From contig UQHK01000005.1 in the NCBI GenBank assembly GCA_900540855.1, forward strand, positions 56,898 to 120,897: a DNA stretch of 64,000 nt, given 5' to 3'. Both the position numbers and the translations under genes were made by a program. Under the pieces are notes generated by a model that did not search any database, had not been told where the DNA came from, and saw only the letters and a program-made list of their open reading frames with translations. Positions within the stretch are counted from its first letter, which is position 1, and each line of letters opens with the position of its first letter. Source of the stretch: an uncultured Collinsella sp. (GTDB lineage Bacteria > Actinomycetota > Coriobacteriia > Coriobacteriales > Coriobacteriaceae). Shown piece by piece: positions 25,751 to 33,968 of the stretch.

Positions 25751-25773
25751 GCGCTCATCCTTTCGTTAGACGC

Positions 25774-25798
25774 GGTTAACCGTTTACCGGGGTTAACC
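25774..25798 (-). promoter_or_regulatory. Candidate metal-regulator operator before feoAB
   Basis: Two copies of the palindrome GGTTAACC (25774-25781 and 25791-25798) are 17 bp apart centre to centre. The position just before an iron-uptake gene and the GGTTA half-site resemble DtxR/IdeR-type boxes. The regulator is not in the window. Confidence 0.45.
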
Positions 25799-25871
25799 AA
25801 CTCGTAACGACAAATGATAGCGCTCTGAACTATTTTATAAAGTCAAATACCGATGTTTACCTGCGCAAACT

Positions 25872-26192
25872 TTATGCGGTGCGCCCCGAAGGCTCTTTAC
25901 GCATACCGCTCAGCGAGATCGAAACGGAACCCGACCGCGCGGTAGCAGTGAGTCGATCACCCTCGACCGACCCCGTGCATGTAAAGGGCGCCTTGCCCAT
26001 CAAGACGTGGGAGATAGTACCCAAGAGCTCAAAGAAATCGCCCTCAGCACGGGCACTCGAGAGAGCGATATTGAGACCCCTGACGTTTAGTACTGCCCTG
26101 AGCGCGCCGTTCACCCCATGTGAAAACGTCACCTCGCCGCGTCTACTCCCCACCGGCGTCTGGGCCGAAACCACATACGTACCCTCAAGCAT
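25872..26192 (-). CDS. Small uncharacterised beta-rich protein
   Basis: A 106-residue protein with no signal peptide. It opens MLEGTYVVSAQTPVGSRRGE and consists of alternating short strands with polar turns, suggesting a small beta-barrel. I cannot assign a family or function. The ATG at 26190-26192 follows GAGGAGGAGCC; 12 further codons upstream are unlikely to be translated. It stands between feoAB and an esterase gene in the same direction. Confidence 0.6.
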   Translation of the reverse strand: MLEGTYVVSAQTPVGSRRGEVTFSHGVNGALRAVLNVRGLNIALSSARAEGDFFELLGTISHVLMGKAPFTCTGSVEGDRLTATARSGSVSISLSGMRKEPSGRTA

Positions 26193-26239
26193 GGCTCCTC
26201 CTCTAAGCAGACTTTTTGAAACGGGCAAGTAGTCTACTT

Positions 26240-27139
26240 TTACATATGGCGCTCCAGGAAGCGGAAGGCTAGGCGGATCCAGGGACGGACGGAAACCTGC
26301 TTGTCCTCGTTGTCGACCGCGGTGTTGGCGTTGCCGAGCGAAAGGCCGTGGCCGCCCTGGTCAAAGACGTGCATCTCGCATGCGACCCCTTCCTCGGCCA
26401 TGCGCTGCGCAAACGGATAGACCTGCGCAATCGGCGCCGTCTTGTCGTCCGAAACGCCCCACACAAAGGTCGGGGGCATCTGGCGCGAAACGTGCGTGGT
26501 AGGGCAAATGTCGGCCAGGTGCTCATCGGTCGCCTCGCCGCCCGTCACCATCGACAGATAGTCGTTGAGCAAATCGCGCCCCGTCTTGCCACCCGTCTTG
26601 GGCACGCGCAGGTCGATGCGCGGGTCGCGCGTCTGCATATCGCGCACATAGGCAAGGTCGAGCAACGGATAGCCCAGCACCACGGCGTCGGGACGAATAT
26701 CCTCCGGACGAGCCCCGGCAAGGCCCGCGAAAGGTCCGGTCTTCCACTGCGTTGCCAACGAGGCGCAGATCATGCCGCCCGCCGAGAAACCCACGATGCA
26801 CACGCGCTTGGGATCGACATGCCACTCGTCGGCGTTGGCGCGCACGGTAGCGACCATCTTGGCGAGGTCCGCCTGCGGGTGCGGAAAGCTCACGTCGCCC
26901 GTGGCGCTCGTCACATAGTTGAGCACAAAGGCCTGGTAGCCGCGGTCCAAAAACGCAAACGCCACCGGGTCCTGCTCGTGCGGAGCGATATGCGTAAACC
27001 CGCCTCCGCCGCAGATGATCACCGCGGGGCGGCGGCCATTGGGCTTGTCGGGCAGCGGCTCGGCACCCAGATACGTAAACGTCGCCGGATAATCCTCGGT
27101 CGGCTCCTCGCCCCACAGCGCATGGTTCTCAATAATCAT
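26240..27139 (-). CDS. Alpha/beta-hydrolase fold esterase
   Basis: A 299-residue cytosolic hydrolase of the acetyl-esterase/BD-FAE type. The oxyanion region is CGGGGFTHI, the nucleophile Ser sits in GFSAGG, the acid Asp is probably in SDDKTAP and the catalytic His in QGGHGLSLG near the C-terminus. No signal peptide is visible. Such enzymes often remove acetyl or other acyl groups from sugars; the substrate here is unknown. ATG 27137-27139 follows GGAGGGAGCACCT, and the longer upstream frame is rejected. Confidence 0.8.
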   Translation of the reverse strand: MIIENHALWGEEPTEDYPATFTYLGAEPLPDKPNGRRPAVIICGGGGFTHIAPHEQDPVAFAFLDRGYQAFVLNYVTSATGDVSFPHPQADLAKMVATVRANADEWHVDPKRVCIVGFSAGGMICASLATQWKTGPFAGLAGARPEDIRPDAVVLGYPLLDLAYVRDMQTRDPRIDLRVPKTGGKTGRDLLNDYLSMVTGGEATDEHLADICPTTHVSRQMPPTFVWGVSDDKTAPIAQVYPFAQRMAEEGVACEMHVFDQGGHGLSLGNANTAVDNEDKQVSVRPWIRLAFRFLERHM

Positions 27140-27309
27140 AGGTGCTCCCTCCGTGCGATTCGTGCGCACTATTTTTCCGCTCTCAAGCGTACCCCAGTTG
27201 GGCCCAGGGCGCAGAAACACTCCCGCAATAAGTTCACCTTCAACTGATATATCACATAATCCCAGCTCAGCGCTATCGTTTCACAGCGTAAAATAGGAGC
27301 GCTGACCGT

Positions 27310-27339
27310 GCCGGGAAACACATACGAAACGTTTCCGGC
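27310..27339. promoter_or_regulatory. Inverted repeat before the EIIA gene
   Basis: GCCGGGAAAC ... GTTTCCGGC with an 11-nt spacer; inside it GAAACGTTTC (27326-27335) is a perfect palindrome of the kind bound by LacI/GalR-type repressors. It lies about 50 bp before the EIIA start. Confidence 0.4.
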
Positions 27340-27386
27340 TACATTACACGCGTGCGATATGCGCGCTTGATACGTTGGAGGCAACT

Positions 27387-27950
27387 ATGGGTCTGCTCGA
27401 TTCGCTTAAGTCCACCTTCACCTCGACGGGCGAGGCGTCCGTTCCGCCCGCAGCAAGCTTCGCCACCCGCGAAGGCGTCATCTATGCCCCCGTCAACGGC
27501 GTGCTCGTCAACCTGGACGAGGTCCCCGACGAGACCATCGCCTCGGGTATGCTCGGTCAGGGCTACGGCATCGAGCCCATCACTGGCACCATCTATGCGC
27601 CCGCCAACGGTCGCATCGGCGCCACCACCGTCACCAACCACTCCATCGGCATGATCACCGAGGACGGTCTTCGCGTGTTCATCCATGTCGGCCTGGGCAC
27701 CGTGGAAATGAATGGCAAGGGTTTTGCCCGCTTTGTTGAGATGGGCGATGAGGTCAAGGCCGGCCAGCCGCTCATCAGCTTCGACCGCGACGCCATTAAG
27801 GCCGCCGGCCACGAGGACATCGTGACCGTCATCGTCTCCGAGCTCGACCGCCTCAAGAGCATCGACCATGTCGGCGAGTCCGGTACGCTTATCGGCGGCA
27901 ACCCGCTCGTCAAGCTGGGCGACCCGCTGCTGGTAGCCAAGACCAAGTAG
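27387..27950 (+). CDS. PTS glucose-type EIIA protein
   Basis: A 187-residue phosphocarrier of the sugar phosphotransferase system. It shows the beta-sandwich fold motifs YAPVNG, GTIYAPANG, and the two active-site histidines H85 (TNHSIG) and H100 (VFIHVGLGTV), which correspond to the H75/H90 pair of E. coli EIIA-Glc. The N-terminal extension of about 20 residues is usual for Crr. There are no EIIB or EIIC genes nearby, so it must serve transporters encoded elsewhere and may act in carbon regulation. ATG 27387-27389 follows TTGGAGG. Confidence 0.9.
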   Translation: MGLLDSLKSTFTSTGEASVPPAASFATREGVIYAPVNGVLVNLDEVPDETIASGMLGQGYGIEPITGTIYAPANGRIGATTVTNHSIGMITEDGLRVFIHVGLGTVEMNGKGFARFVEMGDEVKAGQPLISFDRDAIKAAGHEDIVTVIVSELDRLKSIDHVGESGTLIGGNPLVKLGDPLLVAKTK

Positions 27951-27983
27951 CCAGGTCCCGCGCTACACAGCCAAAAGACACCA

Positions 27984-28026
27984 CGAAAAGCGCCCGCGAC
28001 CATTTGGCCGTGGGCGCTTTTCGTTT
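27984..28026 (+). terminator. Terminator after the EIIA gene
   Basis: Stem GAAAAGCGCCCGC / GTGGGCGCTTTTC with flanking A and T runs; usable in both directions. Confidence 0.8.
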
Positions 28027-28130
28027 GAAAACCATCCCGTCAATGCCTTGTCTGTATAGCCCAAATGAGCCGAGCTGCTAGAATATCGAACTGTATGGAT
28101 AACTATCATTCAACCGTTATGGGAGGATAC

Positions 28131-29534
28131 GTGAACCGCACCAAAATCGCGCAGCTCTATACGCACGCCGAGTCGCTCGGTGGCCAGACCGTCACCGTTG
28201 CCGGCTGGGTCAAGTCCGTCCGCGACATGAAGAACTTTGGCTTTGTTACGCTCAACGACGGCAGCTGCTTCCGCGACCTGCAGGTCGTCATGAACCGCGA
28301 GGCGCTCGACAACTACGACGAGATCGCCCATCAGAACGTCTCGGCCGCACTCATTTGCACCGGCACCGTCAAGCTGACGCCCGATGCGCCCCAGCCTTTC
28401 GAGCTTTCTGCCACTTCCATCGAGGTCGAGGGCGTCAGCGCCCCGGATTACCCGCTGCAGAAGAAGCGCGCGACCGTCGAGTTCCTGCGCACCCAGCAGC
28501 ACCTGCGCCCGCGCACCAACCTGTTCCGCGCCGTATTCCGCATCCGCTCTGTCGCGGCTGCAGCCATCCACCGCTTCTTCCAGGAGCAGGGCTTTGTCTA
28601 CGTCAACACCCCCATCATCACCACGAGTGACTGCGAGGGCGCCGGCGAGATGTTCCGCGTGACCACGCTCGACCCCAAAAATCCGCCCCTCACCGAGTCC
28701 GGCGAGGTCGACTGGAGCCAGGACTTCTTTGGCAAGCATGCGAGCCTCACCGTGTCCGGCCAGCTCAATGCCGAGAACTTTGCCATGGCCTTTGGCGACG
28801 TGTATACCTTTGGCCCCACCTTCCGCGCCGAAAACTCCAACACCACGCGCCACGCCGCCGAGTTTTGGATGATCGAGCCCGAGATGGCCTTTGCCGATCT
28901 GAACGACTACATGGATAACGCCGAGGCCATGCTCAAGTACGTCCTCAAGGACGTTATGGCCACCTGCCCCGACGAGCTCAACATGCTCAACAAGTTTGTG
29001 GACAAGGGCCTGCTCGAGCGCCTGGACCACGTGGCAAACTCAGACTTTGCCCGCGTTACCTACACCGAGGCCGTCGAGATCCTGGAGCAGGCCGTCGCCG
29101 CCGGTCACAAGTTTGACTATCCCGTGAGCTGGGGCATCGACCTGCAGACCGAGCATGAGCGCTTCCTGACCGAGGAGCACTTTAAGCGCCCGACCTTCGT
29201 AACCGACTACCCGGCCGAGATCAAGGCCTTCTATATGCGCATGAACGACGACGGCAAGACCGTCGCCGCCGCCGACTGCTTGGTGCCGGGCATCGGCGAG
29301 ATCATCGGTGGCTCCCAGCGCGAGGAGCGCCTGGACCTGCTCGAGGCCCGCATCAAGGACCTGGGCATGAATCCCGAGCAGTACAAGTACTATCTGGACC
29401 TGCGCCGCTATGGTTCCTGCAAGCACGCCGGCTACGGCTTGGGCTTCGAGCGCCTGGTCATGTACCTGACCGGCGTGGGCAACATCCGCGACGTCCTGCC
29501 GCACCCGCGCACCGTGGGCAACGCCGACTTCTAA
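28131..29534 (+). CDS. asnS: Asparaginyl-tRNA synthetase
   Basis: Charges tRNA-Asn. The 467-residue enzyme has the N-terminal OB-fold (VTVAGWVKSVRDMKNFGFV), class II motif 2 (TFGPTFRAENSNTTRH) and motif 3 (GLGFERLVMYLTGV near the C-terminus); the AsnRS-type sequences are clear. GTG 28131 with GGGAGG 4 nt before it gives the family length; an in-frame ATG four codons earlier overlaps the ribosome site and is less likely. A terminator follows. Confidence 0.95.
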   Translation: MNRTKIAQLYTHAESLGGQTVTVAGWVKSVRDMKNFGFVTLNDGSCFRDLQVVMNREALDNYDEIAHQNVSAALICTGTVKLTPDAPQPFELSATSIEVEGVSAPDYPLQKKRATVEFLRTQQHLRPRTNLFRAVFRIRSVAAAAIHRFFQEQGFVYVNTPIITTSDCEGAGEMFRVTTLDPKNPPLTESGEVDWSQDFFGKHASLTVSGQLNAENFAMAFGDVYTFGPTFRAENSNTTRHAAEFWMIEPEMAFADLNDYMDNAEAMLKYVLKDVMATCPDELNMLNKFVDKGLLERLDHVANSDFARVTYTEAVEILEQAVAAGHKFDYPVSWGIDLQTEHERFLTEEHFKRPTFVTDYPAEIKAFYMRMNDDGKTVAAADCLVPGIGEIIGGSQREERLDLLEARIKDLGMNPEQYKYYLDLRRYGSCKHAGYGLGFERLVMYLTGVGNIRDVLPHPRTVGNADF

Positions 29535-29579
29535 TCGTCGGACGCTAGCTCGCGTCGCCACACGCCAACGCTCATCGCA

Positions 29580-29616
29580 CAAGCGTCTCTCGACATCGGT
29601 CGAGAGACGCTTTTTT
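29580..29616 (+). terminator. Terminator after asnS
   Basis: A 14-bp stem AAGCGTCTCTCGAC with a 3-nt loop and a TTTTTT tail. Confidence 0.88.
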
Positions 29617-29792
29617 CAACGGTATCCGTCAAGCTTTTGGCAAGGTTTTGGTCAGTTAGGCAGGGTTGTTGAAAACTCGACCCGCCGTTTGCCGACGACT
29701 ACCGACCGCCCAGAGCGCCCTGCGCCCCTGGGAAAACCCCGCGTCCTAGGCTCCATACCGTCGCCACCCAAAACGGAAAGGACGTGGGCACC

Positions 29793-30578
29793 ATGACCGA
29801 AGCCGCTGTTGAAACCTACGAGACCACGACGAGGGGCGCCGCCTCGATGGCAGCCTATCGCGCCGTTCGTATCTTGCAACTATTAAGCGAAAACACTGGC
29901 GAGGACAAGGCCATGCTTTCCGATGAGTTGATCCGGCGCCTCGCCCATCCCGACGACCCCGCCCGCATGCCCATCTCGGCGGCGCGGCGCAGCATCTACA
30001 CCGCCATCTCCGCACTTCGCCATGCCGGATATGAAATTGAATACAAACGCGGCGTGGGGTATCGGCTCTTGACCCGTCCGCTCACCGACGAAGAGATCAT
30101 CCGGCTCCACGGCATGGTCATGCGCAACCGTTCTACGCCCATCGCCATCCGAAAAAGCATGGCGCAGCACTTAGTCGCCATGGCGAGTGCCGACGTTCGC
30201 GGCTACCTCGATGCACCCGAGCCCGCTCCAAGCGCGGGCAGCAAATCCACCAAGGCCCCGCGCACGCCCGTCAAGCGCATCGACACCTGCGAGCTCATCG
30301 AGCAGGCCATCGACCACGGAACCACGGTAAGTTTTGATATTTCGAGCGTCACGGCACGCGGCGAAACCGAAGTAGCACGGATGACGCTCCGCCCCTTTGC
30401 CATCAAGCAACGAGACGGCATCTCGTATTTGCTGGGAACGGTCTATGACACCCGAGGCGCCGATGACACGCTGCGTACCGTAGAGATTGGCCGCATGAGA
30501 AACGTCACCACGCGTCTCCTCGACGGCAAGAAGCTCTTCGCCGCCCTGGACGAGGACGACACCTCGTCAGCCGCATAG
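29793..30578 (+). CDS. WYL-type transcriptional regulator
   Basis: The 261-residue protein has an N-terminal helix-turn-helix (about residues 15-85, including SAARRSIYTAISALRHAGYE and the wing YKRGVGYRL) and a C-terminal domain with the strand pattern MTLRPFAIKQRDGISYLLGT, as in YafY/PafC-type WYL proteins, although the WYL triplet itself is not clear. Ligand and targets are unknown. The ATG at 29793 is preferred to the GTG at 29784 because AAAGGA then has useful spacing. It stands alone. Confidence 0.75.
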   Translation: MTEAAVETYETTTRGAASMAAYRAVRILQLLSENTGEDKAMLSDELIRRLAHPDDPARMPISAARRSIYTAISALRHAGYEIEYKRGVGYRLLTRPLTDEEIIRLHGMVMRNRSTPIAIRKSMAQHLVAMASADVRGYLDAPEPAPSAGSKSTKAPRTPVKRIDTCELIEQAIDHGTTVSFDISSVTARGETEVARMTLRPFAIKQRDGISYLLGTVYDTRGADDTLRTVEIGRMRNVTTRLLDGKKLFAALDEDDTSSAA

Positions 30579-30738
30579 GACCCTTCGCCGCCCATTCGAC
30601 TACCCGTACCGCCCATCCGATTCTGTATTAAAAAACCCGCCAGGTTATTGTAAAAATGGACATCCGCGCTACTATAGTTCCACTTGTACTTTGTTTGAGT
30701 GCAGTGTTTCCAGCCATTTCTATACTGGGGGTAACGAT

Positions 30739-31719
30739 ATGAAGGACATCACCATCAGCCGCAGGAGCCTTCTGGTCTCCGCCGGTCTGCTCGCACTGGC
30801 CCCGCTTGCCGGATGCGGCGGCAACTCTGGTTCCGGCTCCGCAGCCGCCGGTTCCGACTACACCATCGGCGTTCTGCAGCTCACCGAGCACTCCGCACTC
30901 GACGCCGCCAATGACGGCTTTGTCAAGGCCATCAAGAAGAGCGGCCTTAAGGTCAAGATCGATCAGAAGAACGCCCAGAACGACCAGTCCACGTGTAAGT
31001 CCATCGCCGACAAGTTTGTGGGCGACAACGTCGACCTGATCTACGCCATCGCCACGCCTGCCGCGCAGGCCGCCGCCGGCGCCACGGCCGATATCCCCAT
31101 CGTGGGCTGCGCCATCACCGACTACGCCGCCTCCGGCCTGGTCCAGGACAACGACAAGCCCGGCACCAACGTCACCGGTGCCTCCGACCTCACCCCGGTC
31201 GCCGAGCAGCTCGAGATGATGCAGAAGGTCCTGCCCGACGTAAAGAAGGTCGGTCTGCTCTACTGCACCGCCGAGTCCAACTCCGACGTCCAAATCAAGG
31301 CCGCCAAGAAGGAACTCGGCAAGCTGGGCCTGGAGTACACCGACTTCACCGTCTCGAGCTCCAACGAGATCCAGTCCGTCGTCGAGTCCGCCGTGGGCAA
31401 GGTCGACGCGCTCTACTCCCCCACCGACAACACCATCGCCGCGGGCGCTTCGCAGGTGGGCCAGATCTGCAAGGAAAACAAGCTTCCCTACGTGACTGGC
31501 GAGGAGGGCATGTGCATGGCCGGTGGCCTGTTCACCCTCTCCATCAACTACGAGGATCTGGGCTACGCCGCGGGCGAGATGGCCGTCAAGATCCTGAAGG
31601 GCGAGGCCAAGGCCGAGGATATGCCGATCAAGCACCTCTCGAGCAAGGACCTGGTCGTCGTCAAGAACGACGAGATGGCCGAGGCACTGGGCATCGACCT
31701 TTCCGCTCTGGACGAGTAG
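30739..31719 (+). CDS. ABC transporter substrate-binding lipoprotein (TrpX-like)
   Basis: Extracellular binding protein of an importer. Its 326 residues begin with a twin-Arg-containing lipoprotein signal (SRRSLLVSAGLLALAPLAGC), so it is probably lipid-anchored at Cys24. The mature part follows the ABC_sub_bind family (IGVLQLTEHSALDAANDGF, then VDLIYAIATPAAQAA), to which TrpX-type tryptophan/tyrosine binding proteins belong. The ligand here is not proven. ATG follows GGGGGTAACGAT. It heads a three-gene import operon. Confidence 0.85.
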   Translation: MKDITISRRSLLVSAGLLALAPLAGCGGNSGSGSAAAGSDYTIGVLQLTEHSALDAANDGFVKAIKKSGLKVKIDQKNAQNDQSTCKSIADKFVGDNVDLIYAIATPAAQAAAGATADIPIVGCAITDYAASGLVQDNDKPGTNVTGASDLTPVAEQLEMMQKVLPDVKKVGLLYCTAESNSDVQIKAAKKELGKLGLEYTDFTVSSSNEIQSVVESAVGKVDALYSPTDNTIAAGASQVGQICKENKLPYVTGEEGMCMAGGLFTLSINYEDLGYAAGEMAVKILKGEAKAEDMPIKHLSSKDLVVVKNDEMAEALGIDLSALDE

Positions 31720-31791
31720 CGCCCATGTGCGGCAACGCGGTTAGGGCCCGTGCTTGCGCCATAGCTGCGTTATTCAATATCTGAGCCATTG

Positions 31792-31820
31792 GGGCGGACG
31801 CCAAAGACCGGCGTTCGCCC
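31792..31820 (+). other. Hairpin between binding protein and permease genes
   Basis: GGGCGGACGCC / GGCGTTCGCCC with a 7-nt loop and no T run, inside the 204-bp gap of the ABC operon. Such hairpins can protect upstream mRNA and give more binding protein than permease. The rest of the gap is featureless. Confidence 0.45.
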
Positions 31821-31923
31821 TGCTTGTTCCAGATAAAACAAATGTCTGTCCGTCGCTCTCTTATACATTGTTACCGCTATTATGGAACATCACGTGTCCA
31901 CCCTATCCTAGGAGGTATGAAGC

Positions 31924-32847
31924 ATGCTCATTGCATTGCAGGGCGCCGTTTCGCAGGGCGTCCTCTGGGGCATTATGGTGCTTGGTGTGTTTATCACGTT
32001 CCGCCTGCTCGACATCCCCGATATGACCTGCGACGGCAGCTTTGCCCTCGGTGGCTGTGTCTGCGCCGTACTCATCGTCAACAATAACGTCGACCCGCTG
32101 CTCGCCGTGCTTGCCGGCATGTGCGCCGGTGCCATCGCCGGTGCCGTCACGGGCATTTTGACCACCGTCTTTGAGATCCCCGCAATCCTTGCCGGAATCC
32201 TAACGCAGATCAGCCTGTGGTCCATCAACCTGCGCATCATGGGCAAGTCCAACACGCCCATCCTCGCCAAGGGCACCATCTTCTCGTCCGTCAGCAACAT
32301 GACCGGCCTGCCGCAGTCCACCGTTGCCATTATCTTGGGCATCTTGCTCGCCGTGGCTATCGTTGCCATCCTGTATTGGTTCTTTGGCACCGAGATCGGC
32401 TCGGCACTGCGCGCTACCGGCAACAACGAGTACATGATCCGCGCCCTGGGCGTCAACACCAATTCCACCAAGATGATCGCCCTCGTGCTCTCCAACGCCC
32501 TCATCGGCCTCTCTGGCGCGCTTATCTGCCAGAGCCAAAAGTATGCCGACATTGGCATGGGTACCGGCGCCATCGTTATCGGTCTTGCCGCTATTGTTAT
32601 CGGCGAGGTGCTCGGCCGCCTGCTGCCCGGCGGTCTCACGCAGTTTAGCGTCCGTCTTGCCTCCGCCGTCTTTGGCTCCGTGGTGTACTTCCTCATCCGC
32701 GCCATCGTGCTGCAGTTGGGCATGGACGCCAACGACATGAAGCTGCTCTCCGCAGTGATCGTCGCCGTGGCCCTGTGCGTGCCCGTGGTTTGGGAGCGTT
32801 ATAAGCTCCGCAGCTCCTACACGAAGGGGGATGAGGCAGATGCTTAA
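31924..32847 (+). CDS. ABC transporter permease (TrpY-like, BPD_transp_2 family)
   Basis: The 307-residue membrane subunit has about eight to nine hydrophobic helices and the branched-chain-amino-acid/ribose-type permease fold. FRLLDIPDMTCDGSFALGG near the N-terminus and GTEIGSALRATGNN in the ATPase-coupling loop are typical of the TrpY-like group. ATG 31924 follows AGGAGGTATGAAGC. It overlaps the ATPase start by 8 nt. Confidence 0.87.
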   Translation: MLIALQGAVSQGVLWGIMVLGVFITFRLLDIPDMTCDGSFALGGCVCAVLIVNNNVDPLLAVLAGMCAGAIAGAVTGILTTVFEIPAILAGILTQISLWSINLRIMGKSNTPILAKGTIFSSVSNMTGLPQSTVAIILGILLAVAIVAILYWFFGTEIGSALRATGNNEYMIRALGVNTNSTKMIALVLSNALIGLSGALICQSQKYADIGMGTGAIVIGLAAIVIGEVLGRLLPGGLTQFSVRLASAVFGSVVYFLIRAIVLQLGMDANDMKLLSAVIVAVALCVPVVWERYKLRSSYTKGDEADA

Positions 32848-33634
32848 GCTCTCGCACGTCAAGAAGACCTTTAACAAGGGCACCGTCACCGAGAAGCGCG
32901 CGCTTACCGGCGTCGACCTTACCCTCAATGATGGCGACTTTGTAACCGTGATCGGCGGCAACGGCGCCGGCAAGTCCACGCTGCTCAATATGATCGCCGG
33001 CGTGTATCCGCTCGATTCGGGTGTCATTGAGCTCGACGGCACCGACATCTCGCGCCTGAGCGAGTCGCAGCGCGCAAAGTACCTGGGCCGCGTGTTCCAG
33101 GACCCCATGCGCGGCACCGCAGCCGACATGCAGATCGCCGAGAACCTGGCCCTCGCCAAGCGCCGTGGCCAACGTCGCGGTCTTTCGTGGGGCGTCACCA
33201 AGGCCGAGAAGGACGAGTACGTTGAGTTGCTCAAGCGCCTGGACCTTGGTCTGGACACGCGCCTCAACGCCAAGGTCGGCCTGCTCTCGGGCGGGCAGCG
33301 CCAGGCACTCACCCTGCTGATGGCCACACTCACCAAGCCGCGCCTGCTGCTGCTCGACGAGCACACCGCGGCCCTCGACCCCAAGACGGCCTCTAAGGTG
33401 CTCAATCTGACCGAGGAGATTGTCGACGAGAACCACCTGACCACGCTCATGGTCACGCACAACATGAATGACGCCATCCGTCTGGGCAACCGCCTGATCA
33501 TGATGCACGAGGGCCATGTGATCTACGACGTGGCCGGCGACGAGAAGAAGTCGCTCACCGTGGCCGACCTGCTGCAGAAGTTCGAGGAGGTCTCGGGCGG
33601 CGAGCTCGCCAACGACCGCATGCTGCTGAGCTAA
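32840..33634 (+). CDS. ABC transporter ATP-binding protein (TrpZ-like)
   Basis: The 264-residue ATPase has Walker A GGNGAGKST, the Q-loop near GRVFQDP, the signature LLSGGQRQAL, Walker B LLLLDEHTAALD (with His in place of the common Pro after DE) and the switch His in MVTHNM. ATG 32840 has GGGGG nine nt upstream; the earlier ATG at 32831 touches the ribosome site. It completes the importer with the two preceding genes. Confidence 0.9.
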   Translation: MLKLSHVKKTFNKGTVTEKRALTGVDLTLNDGDFVTVIGGNGAGKSTLLNMIAGVYPLDSGVIELDGTDISRLSESQRAKYLGRVFQDPMRGTAADMQIAENLALAKRRGQRRGLSWGVTKAEKDEYVELLKRLDLGLDTRLNAKVGLLSGGQRQALTLLMATLTKPRLLLLDEHTAALDPKTASKVLNLTEEIVDENHLTTLMVTHNMNDAIRLGNRLIMMHEGHVIYDVAGDEKKSLTVADLLQKFEEVSGGELANDRMLLS

Positions 33635-33672
33635 ACCTACCAAAAAGGGACAGGTTTATTTTGGCAGGTTTT
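33633..33672 (+). repeat. GGGACAGG hairpin repeat, copy 1
   Basis: Stem AAACCTACCAAAA / TTTTGGCAGGTTT (one G-U pair) with loop AGGGACAGGTTTA. It starts on the ATPase stop codon and may end the operon's message. Confidence 0.65.
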
Positions 33673-33687
33673 ATCTGCGCAAACGTC

Positions 33688-33726
33688 AAAACCGCCGCAA
33701 AGGAACAGATACCTTTGCGACGGTTT
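33688..33726 (+). repeat. GGGACAGG hairpin repeat, copy 2 (variant loop)
   Basis: Stem AAAACCGCCGCAAAGG / CCTTTGCGACGGTTTT around the short loop AACAGATA. It lies only 15 bp after copy 1. Confidence 0.6.
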
Positions 33727-33790
33727 TCGCATATCATGTCGATAATCCAGCGTCAGCAGGAACCACTGGTTAAGAACTAAGGAAACTGCC

Positions 33791-33954
33791 ATGAGAAGAC
33801 TCCTTCCCCGTCTTGCTTGACCGCCGCACTCCTTGCCGGCGTGCTCGCCGGCGGCCCAGCTTACGCCACCGCGGCCACCCCATCTCAAGTTATCGGCCCG
33901 TCCGATGTGATCGGACGGGCTTTTTGGTGGGTATCATGGTTGAATGATCATTAG
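33791..33954 (+). pseudogene. Frameshifted remnant of a small secreted protein
   Basis: An ATG after AAGGAAACTGCC opens MRRLLPRLA and then meets TGA at 33818. Dropping one base at about 33815-33817 lets the reading continue as LTAALLAGVLAGGPAYATAA, a textbook signal peptide with an AYA cleavage site, to a TAG at 33952. The remaining codons run through a terminator hairpin. This is most simply a broken secreted-protein gene; chance cannot be fully excluded. Confidence 0.4.
33894..33926 (+). terminator. Strong terminator before the mscS-family gene
   Basis: Perfect 11-bp stem GCCCGTCCGAT with GTG loop and a TTTTT tail, inside the 3' part of the broken secreted-protein frame. Confidence 0.85.
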
Positions 33955-33968
33955 GAGGTTTTCCCTAC

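Noticed and set aside
31754..32087. Small frames in the gap between the binding-protein and permease genes
   Set aside because: They overlap the permease start in other frames and lack coding character.
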